This document shows positions 61,594 to 64,000 of a stretch of 64,000 bases of DNA, in pieces. Below the pieces are notes generated by a model, which saw only the letters and a list, made by a program, of their open reading frames with translations, ran no database searches and had not been told where the DNA came from. The stretch is from Nocardioides sp. HDW12B (GTDB lineage: Bacteria > Actinomycetota > Actinomycetes > Propionibacteriales > Nocardioidaceae). The DNA is taken from assembly GCF_011299595.1 (NCBI RefSeq), contig NZ_CP049867.1, forward strand, positions 62,001 to 126,000, given 5' to 3'. A program made the position numbers and the translations under genes. How positions within the stretch are numbered: the stretch's first letter is position 1; each line of letters starts with the position of its first letter.

Positions 61594-61883
61594 TGGAGGT
61601 GCCACTCACGCTCGGTGACACGGCACGGCTGTGGGACGAGCAGAACATCGACCTGACGTCGGCGGCCTCGCAGGTCGGCGACGCCTCGACCGCCGGCTTC
61701 AGCGACGCCGTCACGGGCTCGGCGAGCACCTTCGCCAGCACCTGGCGGGGACTGATCGACGACCTGGCCGGCGCGGCCGAGCGGCAGGCGGACTCCCTGC
61801 GGGGGGCCCTGGCCGACTACATGGGCGTGGACCTGTCGGTCGAGCAGTCCTTCCTGCCGCCCGAGCTGCAGGAGTACCGGTGA
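61593..61883 (+). CDS. WXG100-like small helical protein
   Basis: A 96-residue helical protein. A central Trp-Arg (TFASTWRGLIDDLAGAAERQ) in the middle of two predicted helices resembles the WXG100/EspC-like fold of type VII secretion substrates, though the strict Trp-x-Gly turn is not present. Length fits the family. It overlaps the upstream stop by one base and the downstream start by four (GTGA), so the three proteins are made together. Confidence 0.6.
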   Translation: MEVPLTLGDTARLWDEQNIDLTSAASQVGDASTAGFSDAVTGSASTFASTWRGLIDDLAGAAERQADSLRGALADYMGVDLSVEQSFLPPELQEYR

Positions 61884-63673
61884 ACGACGCCGCAGGGGGA
61901 GGGGGAGCGCCGGGGGCGCTGATCGTGCCCGAGGCGCCGCTGCCGGACGCGGTGCCGCACTTCGACGCCGACCCGGCCTCGGTGACCGCCTTCGGTGAGG
62001 ACCTCCGCGCCGGGTCGACCCAGATCGACGACTTCGGCGGCTTCGTGCCCGGCCAGGCCCAGGTGCCGGAGTGGACCGGCGACGCGGGTGCGGCGTACCA
62101 CGCGGACATCCGTCCGCAGGGCCGTCAGGCCGACGCGATGTCGCTCGCGCTGCGCAACGTCGCCCACCGGGTGCTGCGGCACGCCGACCAGCTCACGGCG
62201 CTGGTGCGCGACCACGAGGACCTGGTGACCGACCGGACGCGCCTCAACGAGACCGTCATCGCCTTCAACGCCGGCATCGACGGCTCGCCCGCGGCGCAGG
62301 TGCCCGCGCTGCAGGAGCGGTCGCGCGAGCTGACCGGGCAGGTCTCGTCCCTCAACGGCCGGATCTCGTCGTGGAAGCAGCGGCTGGCCACCGAGGAGAG
62401 CGAGATGCGCGAGGCCTTCCGCGGCGCGCTCACCCTCGAGCAGGTGGACCAGCGCTGGGGCGGGGTGGCCGACCCCGCCGACGCCGCCCTGGCCCGCCGC
62501 CCGCCCTCGGGCGCCTCGCCGACCGACGTCAACGCCTGGTGGGACTCGCTCACCGAGGCCGAGCAGCAGGCCATCATGGCGGCCGCGCCCGGCAGCATCG
62601 GCAACCTCGACGGCATCCCCGCCTCCGCGCGCGACGAGGCCAACCGGGTCTCGCTGTCGCGCGACCTCCACGAGCTGGAGATGCTCGAGGAGGCCGGCAC
62701 GATCACGTACGACGAGCGCCAGCTGCTCGAGAACGCCCGAGCGGCCCGCGACGCGATCGAGAACGCCGAGGGACGGATCGACCCGCAGACGCTCGAGCCG
62801 GTCGACAGCATCCTCTACATGTACGACCCCGGTGCGTTCGGCGGCGACGGGCGCATGGCACTGACGTACGGCGACCCGGACACGGCTGACCACGTCAGCG
62901 TGCACGTCCCGGGCATGACCACCGACATGACCAGCGCGGTCGGCAACGGCGACGACGCCTGGGCGGCCTACGCCGCCTCACGCTCGGACACCACCGACAC
63001 CGTGGCGACGATCGCCTGGATCGGTTATGACGCTCCTGACAATTATGTGTTCAACGGGGGCGGGCTCGACATCCTCCAGGTGGCGGGCGAGGGTCTGGCC
63101 GAGGACGGCGGCGCGCGCCTTGCCGACACCATGGCCGGTCTCGACGCCATCCGTGACGACGACCCGCACGTGACCGTGGTGGGCCACAGCTACGGCTCGA
63201 CCACCACGGCGCACGGAGCGGCCGACGAGGGGCTCAGCGGCGTCGACGACATCGTGCTCATCGGGTCCCCGGGCGCCGGCGACGACAACCGGGCCGACGA
63301 CCTCGGCGTCGACGAGGACAACGTCTGGGTCGGCACCAACAGCTCCGACCCGGTCAGCTACCTCGGCGACGAGGGCTACGTCGGCGGCATCGGCACGCTC
63401 GGCCACGACCCGGCGGACCGCGACTTCGGCGGCACCCGCTTCCAGGCTGAGGACACCGAGCGCTTCGACGGCTACAACTACTCGATCGACCAGCACACGT
63501 CCTACTACGAGCAGAACTCCGAGTCGCTCTACAACATCAGCCAGATCATCACCGGCCAGACCGACGACGTGCAGTCCGCCGAGGTGCGCTACGACCCCTG
63601 GTACTGGGAGGTCGTCGACCCCGAGGCCGACCGCGACGTCACCAACCCCGACACCGGGTCGTGGGAGGAGTGA
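61880..63673 (+). CDS. Alpha/beta hydrolase with N-terminal WXG-like helical region (DUF1023 type)
   Basis: A 597-residue protein. Residues about 20-190 are helical and WXG-like (QAQVPEWTGDAGAAYHADIR, coiled-coil up to WKQRLATEESEMREAF). Residues about 300-560 are an alpha/beta hydrolase of the DUF1023 kind, with catalytic Ser in VTVVGHSYGSTTTAHG and the acid/His expected in NVWVGTNSSDPVSYL and DQHTSYYEQ. The arrangement resembles secreted polymorphic toxins or ESX-type effectors, but a lipase/esterase role is also possible. GTG 61880 overlaps the upstream stop. A few bases of AT-richer sequence near 63030-63060 stand out. Confidence 0.82.
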   Translation: MNDAAGGGGAPGALIVPEAPLPDAVPHFDADPASVTAFGEDLRAGSTQIDDFGGFVPGQAQVPEWTGDAGAAYHADIRPQGRQADAMSLALRNVAHRVLRHADQLTALVRDHEDLVTDRTRLNETVIAFNAGIDGSPAAQVPALQERSRELTGQVSSLNGRISSWKQRLATEESEMREAFRGALTLEQVDQRWGGVADPADAALARRPPSGASPTDVNAWWDSLTEAEQQAIMAAAPGSIGNLDGIPASARDEANRVSLSRDLHELEMLEEAGTITYDERQLLENARAARDAIENAEGRIDPQTLEPVDSILYMYDPGAFGGDGRMALTYGDPDTADHVSVHVPGMTTDMTSAVGNGDDAWAAYAASRSDTTDTVATIAWIGYDAPDNYVFNGGGLDILQVAGEGLAEDGGARLADTMAGLDAIRDDDPHVTVVGHSYGSTTTAHGAADEGLSGVDDIVLIGSPGAGDDNRADDLGVDEDNVWVGTNSSDPVSYLGDEGYVGGIGTLGHDPADRDFGGTRFQAEDTERFDGYNYSIDQHTSYYEQNSESLYNISQIITGQTDDVQSAEVRYDPWYWEVVDPEADRDVTNPDTGSWEE

Positions 63674-64000
63674 TGCGGCCCCTCGCTCGGCGTACGACGG
63701 GAGGGGCGCGCGCCGCAGCCGCGTGCCTGCTGGTCCTCGGAACCGTGGCGGGGTGCGGCGGCGGGGACGAGCCCGGCGACCCCCCGGCCTCGGCCGGCTC
63801 GGGCGACGAGCTCGACGGCGACCAGCTGCGCGCCGCCGTCGAGGAGGACCAGGGCTCCGTCGACCGGCTGACCGAGGAGGTCGCACCCGTGCTCGCCGAG
63901 GCCGTGGGCGGTCGGGTGCTGGGCGCCTACGGCAACGTCGAGGGCTGCAACGGCGGCTCGTTCGAGGGCTCGACCGCCTACGGCTACCAGGTGCAGGGAA
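63673..64000 (+). CDS. Lipoprotein (cut by window end)
   Basis: The first about 109 residues of a lipoprotein. The signal peptide has Arg-rich start, hydrophobic core AAAACLLVLGTVAGC and lipobox with Cys about 28, then an acidic linker and a folded part containing GAYGNVEGCNGGSFEGSTAY. ATG 63673 overlaps the hydrolase stop (TGATG). Being coupled to a possible secreted effector, it could be an immunity or accessory lipoprotein (inference). The C-terminus is outside the window. Confidence 0.75.
   Translation, partial: MRPLARRTTGGARAAAACLLVLGTVAGCGGGDEPGDPPASAGSGDELDGDQLRAAVEEDQGSVDRLTEEVAPVLAEAVGGRVLGAYGNVEGCNGGSFEGSTAYGYQVQG

Noticed and set aside
1-64000. tRNA, rRNA or prophage genes
   Set aside because: I saw no tRNA-like cloverleaf, rRNA segment, integrase or phage structural gene while reading both strands. 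A covariance search would be needed to exclude small RNAs.

Overview
The window is a very GC-rich chromosomal segment from an actinomycete. The evidence is abundant GTG starts, many start codons 6-7 bases after a TANNNT -10 box (leaderless mRNAs), mycothiol genes (mshA, a mycothiol-dependent isomerase-type protein), senX3-regX3, CarD, a DtxR/IdeR-type iron box and a gene neighbourhood (lpqE-like, carD, ispF, cysS, rlmB) that resembles the mycobacterial one. Gene content and the dense small palindromic repeats suggest Propionibacteriales, probably Nocardioides or a close relative. That genus call is inference. I see no phage, IS element, rRNA or tRNA.

Layout. 1-13 kb: membrane Ser/Thr kinase, secreted calcium-repeat protein, GIY-YIG nuclease, serA, macrodomain protein, TetR regulator, MFS pump, cupin and a large adenylate cyclase/AAA/TPR regulator, interspersed with five clusters of one repeat family (family A). 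13-21 kb: OhrR-like MarR regulator, formaldehyde dehydrogenase, two paralogous membrane proteins, a monooxygenase-fold protein, bipA, and a large secreted PxKF protein. 21-31.5 kb: organic-acid use. This is a GAF/PucR regulator with 3-hydroxybutyrate dehydrogenase and an MHS transporter, then a CitA/CitB-type two-component system bracketed by two DctA-type symporters. 31.6-36.7 kb: sirtuin, a frameshifted AbiEi/DUF559-type gene, racemase, methyltransferase, FadR-type regulator and fatty-acid hydroxylase. 36.8-39.8 kb: an iron-box-controlled adenylation/carrier/membrane-acyltransferase fusion. 39.7-48.9 kb: mshA, ybjN-like, senX3-regX3, phoU, gpm, lpqE-like lipoprotein, UbiA enzyme, carD, ispF. 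49-64 kb: molybdopterin oxidoreductase, C39 peptidase, cysS, rlmB, a second AbiEi/DUF559-type gene, FAD oxidoreductase, amino-acid permease, acyl-CoA dehydrogenase, metal receptor, and a translationally coupled operon with a WXG-like protein, an alpha/beta hydrolase and a lipoprotein cut by the window end.

Most notable pattern: at least five unrelated families of 40-94 bp palindromic elements (A, B, C, D, F). Three small nuclease-type genes (GIY-YIG, and two AbiEi/DUF559-type proteins) are each bracketed on both sides by copies of a different family (A, B and F respectively), like RAYT/REP units but with other nuclease folds. Independently, every convergent gene gap longer than about 40 bp in the window (10 of 10) contains one of these elements. 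Families C (about 90 bp) and D (94 bp) occur only there, within 7-20 bp of both stop codons in most cases.
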